A stretch of DNA of 64,000 nucleotides from JAJNBD01 sp964471475 (GTDB taxonomy: Bacteria > Pseudomonadota > Gammaproteobacteria > CAISUE01). Shown here piece after piece: positions 8,154 to 16,047 of this stretch. Made by a program: the position numbers and the translations under genes. Position 1 is the stretch's first letter, and each line of letters starts with the position of its first letter. The stretch is taken from contig CAYYFQ010000005.1 in assembly GCA_964471475.1 (NCBI GenBank), positions 36,778-100,777 on the forward strand, given 5' to 3'. The notes beneath the pieces were generated by a model. The model did no database searches and was not told where the DNA came from. It was given only the letters and a program-made list of their open reading frames with translations.

Positions 8154-8291
8154 CTCTGCACTGGACAAAAAATTCACATCGAGGTTAAACGGGTTCTGTC
8201 GCTGCAGCATCCCATCGATGCTATGCATCGCTGGGAGCCCTGCTTCCGCGCCACCCGTTTTGCTTATGATCGATTTTTGTCCAGTGCAGAG
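8154..8291. mobile_element. Family D miniature element (138 bp) with 9-bp target duplication
   Basis: Perfect 18-base inverted repeats CTCTGCACTGGACAAAAA bound the element. It is flanked on both sides by the direct repeat CTTTAAGAC (8145-8153 and 8292-8300), a clear 9-base target duplication. The centre holds a palindrome around ATCGATGCTATGCATCG. There is no coding capacity. The flanking DNA looks like a decayed family B element. Confidence 0.88.
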
Positions 8292-8300
8292 CTTTAAGAC

Positions 8301-8326
8301 AACTTATCTTAAGCTTGTGATACATT
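8301..8326. repeat. Remnant of family B repeat
   Basis: AACTTATCTTAAGCTTGTGA matches the inner arm of the family B element at 16920 and 37235. Together with the sequence left of element D it reads as a B copy split by the D insertion. Confidence 0.55.
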
Positions 8327-8448
8327 CCAAAGTAAACTCTTCTTGATTTTTTTGTCAGCTTTTTCAACCAGACTTAACGAAGCTTTTTGGATCATGAGAA
8401 GATGTCTTTTCTTCTACCATAAGGTAAAAAAGCTATGCTTCATAATAA

Positions 8449-8593
8449 TAGACCTCTTTCGAAACTCGCTCCTGTGAGAAAAGTTGAAGGAGGCGCGGAG
8501 CGCAGAACCGGAGTGTACACGCCAGTACATGAGGATTTGAGCACCGAACCGACGCACAAATTTTCCACAGAGTAGAGTTTCGAAAGAGGTCTA
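8449..8593. mobile_element. Family C miniature inverted-repeat element (145 bp)
   Basis: The ends are TAGACCTCTTTCGAAACT and its exact reverse complement. The middle includes GTGTACACGCCAGTACATGA, which resembles the centre of family A (GTGTACATAGACGTACAT), suggesting a shared ancestor or hairpin function. TA at both edges could be a target duplication. The terminal sequence is reminiscent of IS5/IS427-type ends, but no transposase is present here. Confidence 0.8.
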
Positions 8594-8601
8594 ATTATTT
8601 T

Positions 8602-8901
8602 GTGTACGTAAAATGTAATGATTATCATGATGTGTTTGATATCGGGTTTTTAGAAAATATTTTGGCAATCCATCCTCATGCGCTCCGAGTGCAATTACGT
8701 AAACCAACGCTTTATGTGGAAGCTTTAAAATGCTACAAGCTGGTATACTTTGAATTTGGATTTTCCTTAGAATATGCAAAACGGCGTGTGAGGTTTTTAA
8801 AATCGTTATCCGCAAGCAAGCGTCGTACGTTGATTGAGCGTCATAACGCAAGTTGGGTGGATTTATTAAGAGAATGGGGTGCAAAAACTCAAGGTAATTA
8901 A
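8602..8901 (+). CDS. Small conserved-looking protein of unknown function, possibly 5'-truncated
   Basis: The GTG-initiated frame gives 99 residues: an N-terminal acidic/aromatic stretch (NDYHDVFDIGFLENI), then a basic helical region (SLEYAKRRVRFLKSLSASKRR) and a Trp-containing end. The frame stays open back to 8533, inside the family C element, and no ribosome site is visible before 8602, so the element may have removed the natural start. It ends 3 bases before queG and may be co-transcribed. I do not recognise a family. Confidence 0.55.
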   Translation: MYVKCNDYHDVFDIGFLENILAIHPHALRVQLRKPTLYVEALKCYKLVYFEFGFSLEYAKRRVRFLKSLSASKRRTLIERHNASWVDLLREWGAKTQGN

Positions 8902-8904
8902 CAT

Positions 8905-9978
8905 ATGACACAATGGTTCGATCTCACACAACAAATCAAGCAATGGGGAGAAGCATTAGGTTTTCAGCAAGTTGGTATCAGCGATACAGATGTGGCAGAA
9001 GCAAAGGCACATTATAAAACTTGGTTAGCTAATGGTTATGCGGGAGAAATGGATTATTTATCGAAACATGGAGAAAAACGTTATGATTCTGCTTTGTTGA
9101 TTCCAGGAACCATTCGTGTCATCAGCGCTCGCTTAGATTACTTACCTCCCGATCCGCAAATTATCGAAACCTTGCAAAATCCAAATCGCGCTTTTATTTC
9201 TCGATATGCTGTGGGAGGTGATTATCATAAAATCTTAAAAAAGAAATTAAAGCAATTAGCGCTACAAATTACTGAAGCGGTCGGAGAGTGTAGTTTTCGT
9301 CCCTTTGTAGACACAGGTCCTGTGCTTGAAAAAGCGTTCGCGGCTAAGGCTGGTTTGGGATGGCAAGGAAAGCATACCAATCTTTTGAATCGTCACGCGG
9401 GCTCTTATTTTTTTTTAGGTATCCTATTTACCAATTTGCCTTTGGTAATTGATACCCCCGTAAAAAATCATTGCGGATCATGTCAGGCTTGTCTAAAAAT
9501 TTGTCCAACTCAAGCTATTGTAGCGCCTTATGTATTAGATGCGCGGCGTTGTATTTCTTACTTAACCATTGAGTTGAAGGGTTCAATTCCTATAGAGTTT
9601 AGAAAAAGTATTGGAAACCGCATTTACGGATGTGATGATTGTCAATTAGTTTGTCCTTGGAATCGTTATGCTAAGCCTTCTCAAGATTCAGGCTTCACTC
9701 CTCGAAATAATTTTTTAACGACGGAACTTCTGGAGTTATTTGCATGGAGTGAAGAAGAATTTTTAAGTAAAACAGCAGGTATGGCGATTCGCCGAATTAA
9801 TTATGAATGTTGGTTGAGAAATATCGCTGTTGCACTGGGTAATGCGCCTACCTCTCAAGAGGTGATAAAAGCTCTGCAAGAAAAATTAAGTATGGATTCT
9901 GCTATGGTGCGTGAACATATTTTGTGGGCTTTAGCGCAACATGTAACGCCCTATACCTTTTCAGATAATTATTTGTAG
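8905..9978 (+). CDS. queG: Epoxyqueuosine reductase
   Basis: QueG reduces epoxyqueuosine to queuosine in tRNA wobble positions, using cobalamin and two [4Fe-4S] clusters. The 357-residue protein has the N-terminal DUF1730-like region (FISRYAVGGDYHK) with DTGPVLEKAFA, then two ferredoxin-type cluster motifs, CGSCQACLKICP and CDDCQLVCPWN, and a C-terminal HEAT-like helical tail. The start at 8905 is an ATG after AAGGTAATTAAC. The last residues (FSDNYL) are read from a dispersed repeat (TTTCAGATAATTATTTG), so the C-terminus was probably remodelled by repeat insertion. Confidence 0.95.
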   Translation: MTQWFDLTQQIKQWGEALGFQQVGISDTDVAEAKAHYKTWLANGYAGEMDYLSKHGEKRYDSALLIPGTIRVISARLDYLPPDPQIIETLQNPNRAFISRYAVGGDYHKILKKKLKQLALQITEAVGECSFRPFVDTGPVLEKAFAAKAGLGWQGKHTNLLNRHAGSYFFLGILFTNLPLVIDTPVKNHCGSCQACLKICPTQAIVAPYVLDARRCISYLTIELKGSIPIEFRKSIGNRIYGCDDCQLVCPWNRYAKPSQDSGFTPRNNFLTTELLELFAWSEEEFLSKTAGMAIRRINYECWLRNIAVALGNAPTSQEVIKALQEKLSMDSAMVREHILWALAQHVTPYTFSDNYL

Positions 9979-10020
9979 CTCTATTCAGATTTCACGGATA
10001 ATTATCTGAAAGAGTGTAGC
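9951..10020. repeat. Family E palindromic repeat at the queG 3' end
   Basis: CTATACCTTTTCAGATAA on the left and TTATCTGAAAGAGTGTAG on the right form an inverted repeat with AATTAT arms. The element supplies the last codons and stop of queG and could fold as a hairpin after the stop. The arms match the outer ends of family B. Confidence 0.72.
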
Positions 10021-10085
10021 ATAGGTGAGAAGCACGAAGTGCGATATGGCGATCCAAATTTTTTGTACAGCATGCTCAAAAAATT

Positions 10086-11036
10086 ATGTTACGAAATACT
10101 AAAATATTGGCTTATACTTTTGTTGAACTTTTATTATCTTTTTGCTTAGGAATCATGTTGCTCACAGCGATGATCCATTTTTTTATTTACAGTGTAAAAA
10201 TTTATCACCAACAACAACTGAAGCAACAATTGTTGGGTGAAGCAAATATACTAAGCCACGATTGGGAAAGCACTTTTAGTAATATGGGAGATGGAGGGTG
10301 TGGTAAGCCGATAAATTATGCATCGATAAACAATTTAACCGATTATCCATTGCTGACTTCGCAAGGGCTACAGCTTCTGCCAGCAAATTCAATGAATTTG
10401 CCACTACTTTTTCCACGTGCTGATCGAAAAAAATTATTGGCAAATAGTTTTATTGTGGTGGTAGAAGGGCCTGCTGGTAGCTATGACAATGCGATTTATG
10501 ATGCTCAGCAAAAAGCATTGTTGACAGCTCAACCAACCTTGATAAAAGATGATATTGCCTTGCTTACTAATTGTCAGCAAAACCTTTTGGTTCCTATTAA
10601 AAATATCCGCCAAAGAGGTCAACAAAAAGAGATTGTGATAGATCTTTCTGAAAGACATGCAGAATTGAAAAATAATATTGAGCGGGCAGCTGGTGTGAAA
10701 TTACTCAATGAGAAAGGGAATAAGTTGTCGTTTTATTTAATTGCTCCTTGGAAAATTACTTTTTGGTATATCATGCGAAATTCGCATCACACGTATAGTC
10801 TCTATAAAATTCAATTTCCGCATGATACAACGCCTGTAGAATTAATCGCTAACATAAAGAATATCACTGCTCGCGTCTACCAAAATGGTCAATGGTTAAA
10901 TGAGGCATCTATTACACACTGGGAGGACATCCAAGCCCTTCGCTTTAACGTGGTGTTAGAAAAAGAAAATCAAACCCTCAATTGGCCGATTGGTATTGTG
11001 TTTTGTGGGTATAACTTTTCGATGAGTTGTGTATGA
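10086..11036 (+). CDS. Type IV pilus assembly protein, PilW-like minor pilin
   Basis: The N-terminus has a prepilin-type segment, AYTFVELLLSFCLG, with Glu at +5 and a hydrophobic helix. The residue before the cleavage point is Ala rather than the usual Gly. The 316 residues and the position just upstream of a PilX-like protein match PilW of the pilVWXY minor-pilin clusters. After the helix comes a polar globular domain with few recognisable motifs. The downstream gene overlaps by ATGA. PulJ-like pseudopilins of type II secretion are the alternative. Confidence 0.7.
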   Translation: MLRNTKILAYTFVELLLSFCLGIMLLTAMIHFFIYSVKIYHQQQLKQQLLGEANILSHDWESTFSNMGDGGCGKPINYASINNLTDYPLLTSQGLQLLPANSMNLPLLFPRADRKKLLANSFIVVVEGPAGSYDNAIYDAQQKALLTAQPTLIKDDIALLTNCQQNLLVPIKNIRQRGQQKEIVIDLSERHAELKNNIERAAGVKLLNEKGNKLSFYLIAPWKITFWYIMRNSHHTYSLYKIQFPHDTTPVELIANIKNITARVYQNGQWLNEASITHWEDIQALRFNVVLEKENQTLNWPIGIVFCGYNFSMSCV

Positions 11037-11443
11037 AAAAAGGGAGCTCAGGTGTTATTCTCGTGAGCGTGTTGCTGATCGTAGGATTATTGATGATTCT
11101 TACTTTAAGTATGCTCAGTATTTTAAATCATCAACAAAAACTTAGCCGTTTTAAAATACGCCGAAATGATCAGCAACAAGAAATTTTTTATACGCTTTTA
11201 CACCTCTTCCCTTCTTTTGAAATGCAGCACAGTGATTGCCATTTGCAGGTTAATAATTTACAAAATCCTTGGGTTTTGCTTCAAGAAAATGATCCTCATT
11301 CTATTTGTTATAAAAAAACAGGTGGGGTGGAGATCAAATATATAGAGATAGCCAACCCTAACTTTCGTTCGACACGTATCGATATTATGGCGCGAAATTT
11401 CGGTGATCTGGAATGGCAAAATTGGCAGATGGAAATGGTATAA
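11033..11443 (+). CDS. PilX-like pilus assembly protein
   Basis: The 136-residue protein starts MKKGSSGVILVSVLLIVGLL, the PilX-type N-terminus (short basic stretch, then a hydrophobic helix with no Glu at +5). The rest is a small polar domain with a Cys pair (SDC, SIC). The ATG at 11033 overlaps the preceding stop; a TTG at 11027 is less likely. The full pilVWXYE cluster is not present, so only W- and X-like genes are seen before mlaE. Confidence 0.65.
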   Translation: MKKGSSGVILVSVLLIVGLLMILTLSMLSILNHQQKLSRFKIRRNDQQQEIFYTLLHLFPSFEMQHSDCHLQVNNLQNPWVLLQENDPHSICYKKTGGVEIKYIEIANPNFRSTRIDIMARNFGDLEWQNWQMEMV

Positions 11444-11471
11444 TCGTTCTACTTAATTTTTTTTGGACCCT

Positions 11472-12575
11472 ATGGAAAATATATTGCCAACATGGAGTTT
11501 TGATCCCATCACTCAAACGTTAAAGTGCTCTGGCGCTTGGACTATTTTAAATTTATCAGCAAATTTTGAAAGTAAACTCCTTAAAAATACTTTCGGTGCG
11601 ATTAAAATACTTGATGTAATAGGAGTTACCCAGCTTGATATGGCGGGCGCTTTTTTTCTGTTGCAATTGATTGCAAAATGGCAAATTAAAACAATCCAGT
11701 CTAGGGAGGAACAACAAAAATTACTAGCTTTGGTGCAACAATATCCTTTACCATCTTCTTCCGCTTTTCCCAAAATTAAACCTCCTTGGTTAGCCCGTTT
11801 AGGGGAATGGGCATATAACAGCTATTTAGAAATGCTTGACTATCTCATATTCGCAGGAGAGGTTTTTTGCTATATAGGTACTTGGTGCGCCCATCCTTCA
11901 CGTATTTTGTGGCGAAACACTTTAAAAGTGATCGAAATTGCAGGCTATTTTAGTACACCGATTATTGGGCTACTTTCTTTTTTAATTGGTATTGTTTTAG
12001 CTTATCAAATGGGAATACAGCTTGAAAATTATGGTGCAAATATTTATGTGGTGAATTTATTAGGGATTTCTATTTTAAGGGAATTTGCGCCACTTATGAC
12101 GGCCATTATTGTGGCAGGACGCACGGGCTCTGCCTTTACGGCAGAACTTGGTACCATGAAAGTGAACCAAGAAATTGATGCGTTAACCACAATGGGAGTT
12201 AAACCTATTGAATATTTAGTGGCACCAAAAGTTATTGGTTTACTCATTGCCATGCCTTTACTGAGCATGTGGGCGGTTTTCACAGGTTTATTGGGTGGAA
12301 TGATTATGTCTAAGGTCATGCTTGGAATTACTTTTCAAGTGTTTTGGCATCAATTTCAAGAAGCTATCACGGTGCGGCAATTATGGATTGGGCTAATGAA
12401 AACCCCCGTCTTTGCTTTTATTGTGGCTTCTATTGGGTGCTTTCAAGGATTTTCAGTAGAGCTCGGCGCTGCCAGTGTGGGTTTACGAACGACTCGGAGT
12501 GTTGTGCAATCTTTGTTTTTAATTATTGTGGCAGATGCTTTCTTCTCTATTTTGTTGAGTTATTTTCATGCCTAA
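11472..12575 (+). CDS. mlaE: MlaE-family lipid ABC transporter permease with an N-terminal STAS domain
   Basis: The permease moves phospholipids between membranes with an MlaF-type ATPase. Residues 1-90 form a STAS-like domain (KILDVIGVTQLDMAGAFFLL), then five or six membrane helices with the MlaE signatures GIVLAYQMGIQLENYGA, GRTGSAFTAELGTMKVNQEIDAL-like text and VELGAASVG. The fused STAS domain means it need not depend on a separate MlaB. The ATG at 11472 has TTGGA upstream. It overlaps mlaF by 8 bases. The substrate-binding MlaD that normally follows is not here. Confidence 0.92.
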   Translation: MENILPTWSFDPITQTLKCSGAWTILNLSANFESKLLKNTFGAIKILDVIGVTQLDMAGAFFLLQLIAKWQIKTIQSREEQQKLLALVQQYPLPSSSAFPKIKPPWLARLGEWAYNSYLEMLDYLIFAGEVFCYIGTWCAHPSRILWRNTLKVIEIAGYFSTPIIGLLSFLIGIVLAYQMGIQLENYGANIYVVNLLGISILREFAPLMTAIIVAGRTGSAFTAELGTMKVNQEIDALTTMGVKPIEYLVAPKVIGLLIAMPLLSMWAVFTGLLGGMIMSKVMLGITFQVFWHQFQEAITVRQLWIGLMKTPVFAFIVASIGCFQGFSVELGAASVGLRTTRSVVQSLFLIIVADAFFSILLSYFHA

Positions 12576-13335
12576 TCCTATTATTGCCGTCCAAAATATT
12601 ACCACCGTGATTGACGAAAATGTCATATTAAAAGATCTTAGCTTAACCGTCATGCCTCAAGAAATTTTAGCTTTAGTGGGAGGAAGTGGTGCCGGTAAAT
12701 CTACTTTATTAAATGTGATGTTAATGTTATTGCCTATTACGACGGGCAGTATCACGATTCTTGATGAAAATATTGAGCATTTGAAAGGAAAAGAGCTTGA
12801 AAAGTTTCGAACCCATTTAAGTGTGATGTTTCAAGGGGGCGCTTTATTCAGTGAATTAACAGTGTTGGAAAATGTATTATTTGCCATGCGTCAACATAGT
12901 CAATTATCGTTAATTGAAATGCGATCATTGGCCTTGTTAAAGATTTTAATGGCTGGTCTTCCACAGAGCGCAGCAAATAAATATCCTGCGGAATTAAGTG
13001 GAGGTATGATCAAGCGGGCGGCGGTCGCTCGGGCGCTTGCTTTGGATCCTGCCATTTTATTTTTAGATGAACCCAGTGCGGGATTAGATCCTATTACAGC
13101 AAATGCACTGGATCAACTGATTCTTAATTTGCGAGCGAGCTTAGGGTTGACAATCGTTGTGGTGACCCATGATTTAGATACCTTAGTGACCGTTCCTGAT
13201 CGCATCGTTTTTTTGGGCGATGGTAAAGTGCTTGCCTGTGATACTTTAGCTAATCTTATTCAATCGCCCATCCCAGAAGTGAAAGCCTATTTCACCAGTA
13301 CTCGAGCTGCTCGAACTTTTGGAGAAAGTGACTAG
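12568..13335 (+). CDS. mlaF: MlaF-family ABC transporter ATP-binding protein
   Basis: This ATPase drives the MlaE permease. The 255 residues include Walker A GGSGAGKST, Q-loop VMFQGGALFSEL (the GGALF is typical of MlaF), signature LSGGMIKRAAVARAL, Walker B AILFLDEPSAGLDP and the switch His in VVVTHD. Gene order is E-F, the reverse of E. coli mlaFEDCB. The next gene is unrelated and 142 bases away, so the operon stops without mlaD. Confidence 0.94.
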   Translation: MPNPIIAVQNITTVIDENVILKDLSLTVMPQEILALVGGSGAGKSTLLNVMLMLLPITTGSITILDENIEHLKGKELEKFRTHLSVMFQGGALFSELTVLENVLFAMRQHSQLSLIEMRSLALLKILMAGLPQSAANKYPAELSGGMIKRAAVARALALDPAILFLDEPSAGLDPITANALDQLILNLRASLGLTIVVVTHDLDTLVTVPDRIVFLGDGKVLACDTLANLIQSPIPEVKAYFTSTRAARTFGESD

Positions 13336-13386
13336 TTACTATGCGCTTGCCCTGCTAATTTATTTTTTATAGAGTGACTAGTCACT
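13327..13386. promoter_or_regulatory. Two 14-base palindromes (AGTGACTAGTyACT), operator-like
   Basis: AGTGACTAGTTACT (13327-13340, covering the mlaF stop) and the perfect palindrome AGTGACTAGTCACT (13373-13386) are spaced by 46 bases. Repeated palindromes in a promoter gap suggest a dimeric regulator site. The regulator is unknown. Confidence 0.4.
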
Positions 13387-13394
13387 GGAGAAAA

Positions 13395-13412
13395 TCTTAA
13401 GCGAAGCTTAAT
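13395..13412 (+). promoter_or_regulatory. PmrA-like direct repeat, or a small hairpin
   Basis: CTTAAGCGAAGCTTAAT contains CTTAA twice with 6 bases between, matching the spacing of the PmrA box that controls many Dot/Icm genes in Legionella and Coxiella. The same bases also form a short hairpin (TTAAGC-GAA-GCTTAA), so either reading is possible. It lies about 70 bases before the unknown gene at 13478. Confidence 0.35.
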
Positions 13413-13477
13413 AATTAACATGCTAAAGTAAGTATAAACGCGTAAATTACGAGTGTAATAATAAAAAATGGTGTCAT

Positions 13478-14002
13478 ATGACTTCTTTAAATAAGAATTT
13501 CACAGAAACTCTTATCTCTGTAGGATTATCGAGAGAGGGAGAATTTTCTGTGAAAAATAATAATAATAAAAATATTCTTGAAGTATTAAAAGCATTGCTA
13601 GGGTTATATTCCAATCCTTATTATGTATCCAATGAATTTGGCCGAGATCAAACCTTAGAAAGCGAAGTAGATTTTCAAACAACGTATCATGAAACTTTAG
13701 CAAAAACCATTGAAAAAGTGCTAAAGCAACTCGATTGGCAACAAGATAGCAGTTTTCTCAAGCAGACGATCGCAGAGCTTTTTCGATCAGCAATGATCGA
13801 TATTAAAAATGAGAATCATCCTTTAACACAACATATTAATGGAATTTTTCGAGACTTTCCTCTTTCTTTATCTACATTAGTGGAGGAAAAAAAACATCCG
13901 CTTTTTACTAAAGCTGGGGAGAAATTAGAGGCAGCAACGGCTTCTGATGTTCTAGAAACACCGCTTTCTTCTCAGCTTGATGTGAGTGCCACAAGAAAAT
14001 AA
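13478..14002 (+). CDS. Unrecognised 174-residue soluble protein
   Basis: There are no membrane segments or signal peptide. A short Asn/Lys run (KNNNNKN) is followed by a mainly helical region with regularly spaced Leu/Ile (ILEVLKALLGLY, LAKTIEKVLKQLDW) and an acidic then Ser/Thr-rich tail (EKLEAATASDVLETP). It stands alone between mlaF and mnmG behind a possible PmrA-type site. A polar, Glu-containing tail with no other recognisable domain is compatible with a Dot/Icm effector, but that is only inference from context. Confidence 0.7.
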   Translation: MTSLNKNFTETLISVGLSREGEFSVKNNNNKNILEVLKALLGLYSNPYYVSNEFGRDQTLESEVDFQTTYHETLAKTIEKVLKQLDWQQDSSFLKQTIAELFRSAMIDIKNENHPLTQHINGIFRDFPLSLSTLVEEKKHPLFTKAGEKLEAATASDVLETPLSSQLDVSATRK

Positions 14003-14144
14003 TTTATGGCGAGCGCCGTCGTCTGGTACAGCATTTCATTAATTTCGCTATCCTTATAACTATCGGCAGCGCTCGAGTTTGCGGCTATTCTTCCTCTTCG
14101 GTAAAATGTACGCATGTTAAAAAAATTATTTAAAACTAGACACA

Positions 14145-16031
14145 ATGTATTATCCAAAATCTTTTGATGTAATTGTCGTAGGTGGCGGCCATGCGGGTAC
14201 TGAAGCGGCACTTGCCTCTGCACGCATGGGAGCCACTACCTTGTTGCTTACGCACAATATTGAAACTTTAGGTCAAATGTCTTGCAATCCTGCCATTGGG
14301 GGGATTGGAAAAGGACATTTGGTGAAAGAAATTGACGCATTGGGTGGCATTATGGCAAAAGCCGCTGATTATGCAGGGATTCAATTTCGTATACTGAACG
14401 CTAGTAAAGGTGCAGCCGTGCGCGCAACGCGCGCGCAAGCAGACCGCCTACTTTACAAAAGTTATGTGAGGCGAGCACTAGAAAATCAACCTAATTTATG
14501 GATTTTTCAACAGCCGGTGGATGATGTTTTATTATCGGAGGATCGGGTAATCGGTGTGCAAACGCAGATGGGGTTAAAATTTTCTGCAGCAGCGGTTGTC
14601 CTGACCGTTGGTACTTTTTTAGATGGTAAGATACATATTGGAATGAGCCATTTTCAAGGAGGGAGGGCAGGTGATCCTCCATCAGTGAGATTAGCTGATC
14701 GCTTACGTGAATTAAATTTGCGAGTGGGTCGATTAAAAACCGGTACCCCCCCACGTATTGATGCGAGGAGTATTGACTTCTCGCAATTAACGATTCAACC
14801 TGGAGATACACCGATGCCTGTGTTTTCTTTCCTTGGTAAAGCTTCTGATCATCCTCCTCAAATGGCTTGTCATATTACGCATACCAATGAACGCACGCAT
14901 GATATTATTCGCGGAAGCTTAGATCGTTCACCTATGTATACTGGAGTGATAGAGGGAGTGGGTCCACGGTATTGCCCTTCTATTGAAGATAAAATTCATC
15001 GTTTTGCTGATAAAAGTTCCCATCAAATTTTTCTTGAACCGGAGGGGCTTACCGTCCATGAAATTTATCCTAATGGGATTTCAACAAGTTTGCCTTTTGA
15101 TGTGCAATTAGCTTTAGTTCAATCTATGAAAGGCTTAGAAAACGCCTATATTACTCGCCCTGGTTATGCTATTGAATATGATTATTTTGATCCACGTGAT
15201 TTAAAATACTCTTTAGAAACTAAAGCGATTCATGGCTTATTTTTTGCAGGTCAAATTAATGGTACTACCGGTTATGAAGAAGCAGCCGCTCAAGGTATTA
15301 TTGCGGGAATTAACGCGACCCAACTGATACGCGGGGAGACGGCTTGGACCCCTCGGCGAGATGAAGCTTACATCGGTGTGTTGATTGATGATCTAATTAC
15401 ATCGGGCACTCAAGAGCCTTATCGGATGTTTACGAGCCGTGCGGAATATCGCTTATTACTGCGCGAGGATAATGCAGATAGTCGTTTGACTCCTAAAGGT
15501 CGAGAATTAGGTTTGGTAAATGATGAACGGTGGGCGCGGTTTAATCAAAAATGGCAATTAGTGGAACAAGAAACTGAGCGCTTAAAAAATATTTTAGTAG
15601 TTCCCGGTTCTAAAGCGGCAGAAAGTGTTGCGGCGGTATGTGGGAAAGCGCTGGCGCATGAACAAACTGCTTTAGATTTATTAAAACGCCCAGAAATTCA
15701 TTATCAAGATTTGGTACAATGGGAGAACTTAGGTCCCGGAACTTTAGATTCAGCCGTCAATGAACAAGTAGAAATTCAAATAAAATATGATGGCTATATT
15801 GATCGCCAACGGCTAGAAATTGAGAAGCAACGCAAACAAGAAACACAAGTTGTCCCTGCCGATATTGATTATGATCAAGTGGGTGGGTTATCTTCGGAAG
15901 TGCGTCAAAAATTTAAAACACATCGTCCCGAAACCGTTGGGATGGCTTCTCGATTGCCGGGTATTACTCCGGTAGCGATTGGTTTATTGTTAGTTTATTT
16001 AAAAAAAAGACAATTACAAGAAATAACTTAA
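14145..16031 (+). CDS. mnmG: tRNA uridine 5-carboxymethylaminomethyl modification enzyme MnmG
   Basis: MnmG (GidA), with MnmE, installs cmnm5 on U34 of several tRNAs using FAD. The 628-residue protein begins FDVIVVGGGHAGTEAALASARMG (nucleotide-binding loop GGGHAG), has SCNPAIGGIGKGH, the GRLKTGTPPRID motif with FAD-linked Cys/Asp neighbours, TGYEEAAAQG, and the C-terminal PADIDY and GITPVA helical domain that binds MnmE. Length matches the family. The usual partner rsmG/gidB is not next to it; an unknown gene follows 16 bases later. Confidence 0.96.
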   Translation: MYYPKSFDVIVVGGGHAGTEAALASARMGATTLLLTHNIETLGQMSCNPAIGGIGKGHLVKEIDALGGIMAKAADYAGIQFRILNASKGAAVRATRAQADRLLYKSYVRRALENQPNLWIFQQPVDDVLLSEDRVIGVQTQMGLKFSAAAVVLTVGTFLDGKIHIGMSHFQGGRAGDPPSVRLADRLRELNLRVGRLKTGTPPRIDARSIDFSQLTIQPGDTPMPVFSFLGKASDHPPQMACHITHTNERTHDIIRGSLDRSPMYTGVIEGVGPRYCPSIEDKIHRFADKSSHQIFLEPEGLTVHEIYPNGISTSLPFDVQLALVQSMKGLENAYITRPGYAIEYDYFDPRDLKYSLETKAIHGLFFAGQINGTTGYEEAAAQGIIAGINATQLIRGETAWTPRRDEAYIGVLIDDLITSGTQEPYRMFTSRAEYRLLLREDNADSRLTPKGRELGLVNDERWARFNQKWQLVEQETERLKNILVVPGSKAAESVAAVCGKALAHEQTALDLLKRPEIHYQDLVQWENLGPGTLDSAVNEQVEIQIKYDGYIDRQRLEIEKQRKQETQVVPADIDYDQVGGLSSEVRQKFKTHRPETVGMASRLPGITPVAIGLLLVYLKKRQLQEIT

Positions 16032-16047
16032 ATTAAGTGAGGTGATT

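Noticed and set aside
8056..8346. 96-codon frame spanning the pgeF end and element D
   Set aside because: It reads through the pgeF C-terminus out of frame and through a MITE; composition is not protein-like.
14491..14811. 106-codon minus-strand frame within mnmG
   Set aside because: It is fully antisense to conserved MnmG motifs, so it is a shadow frame.
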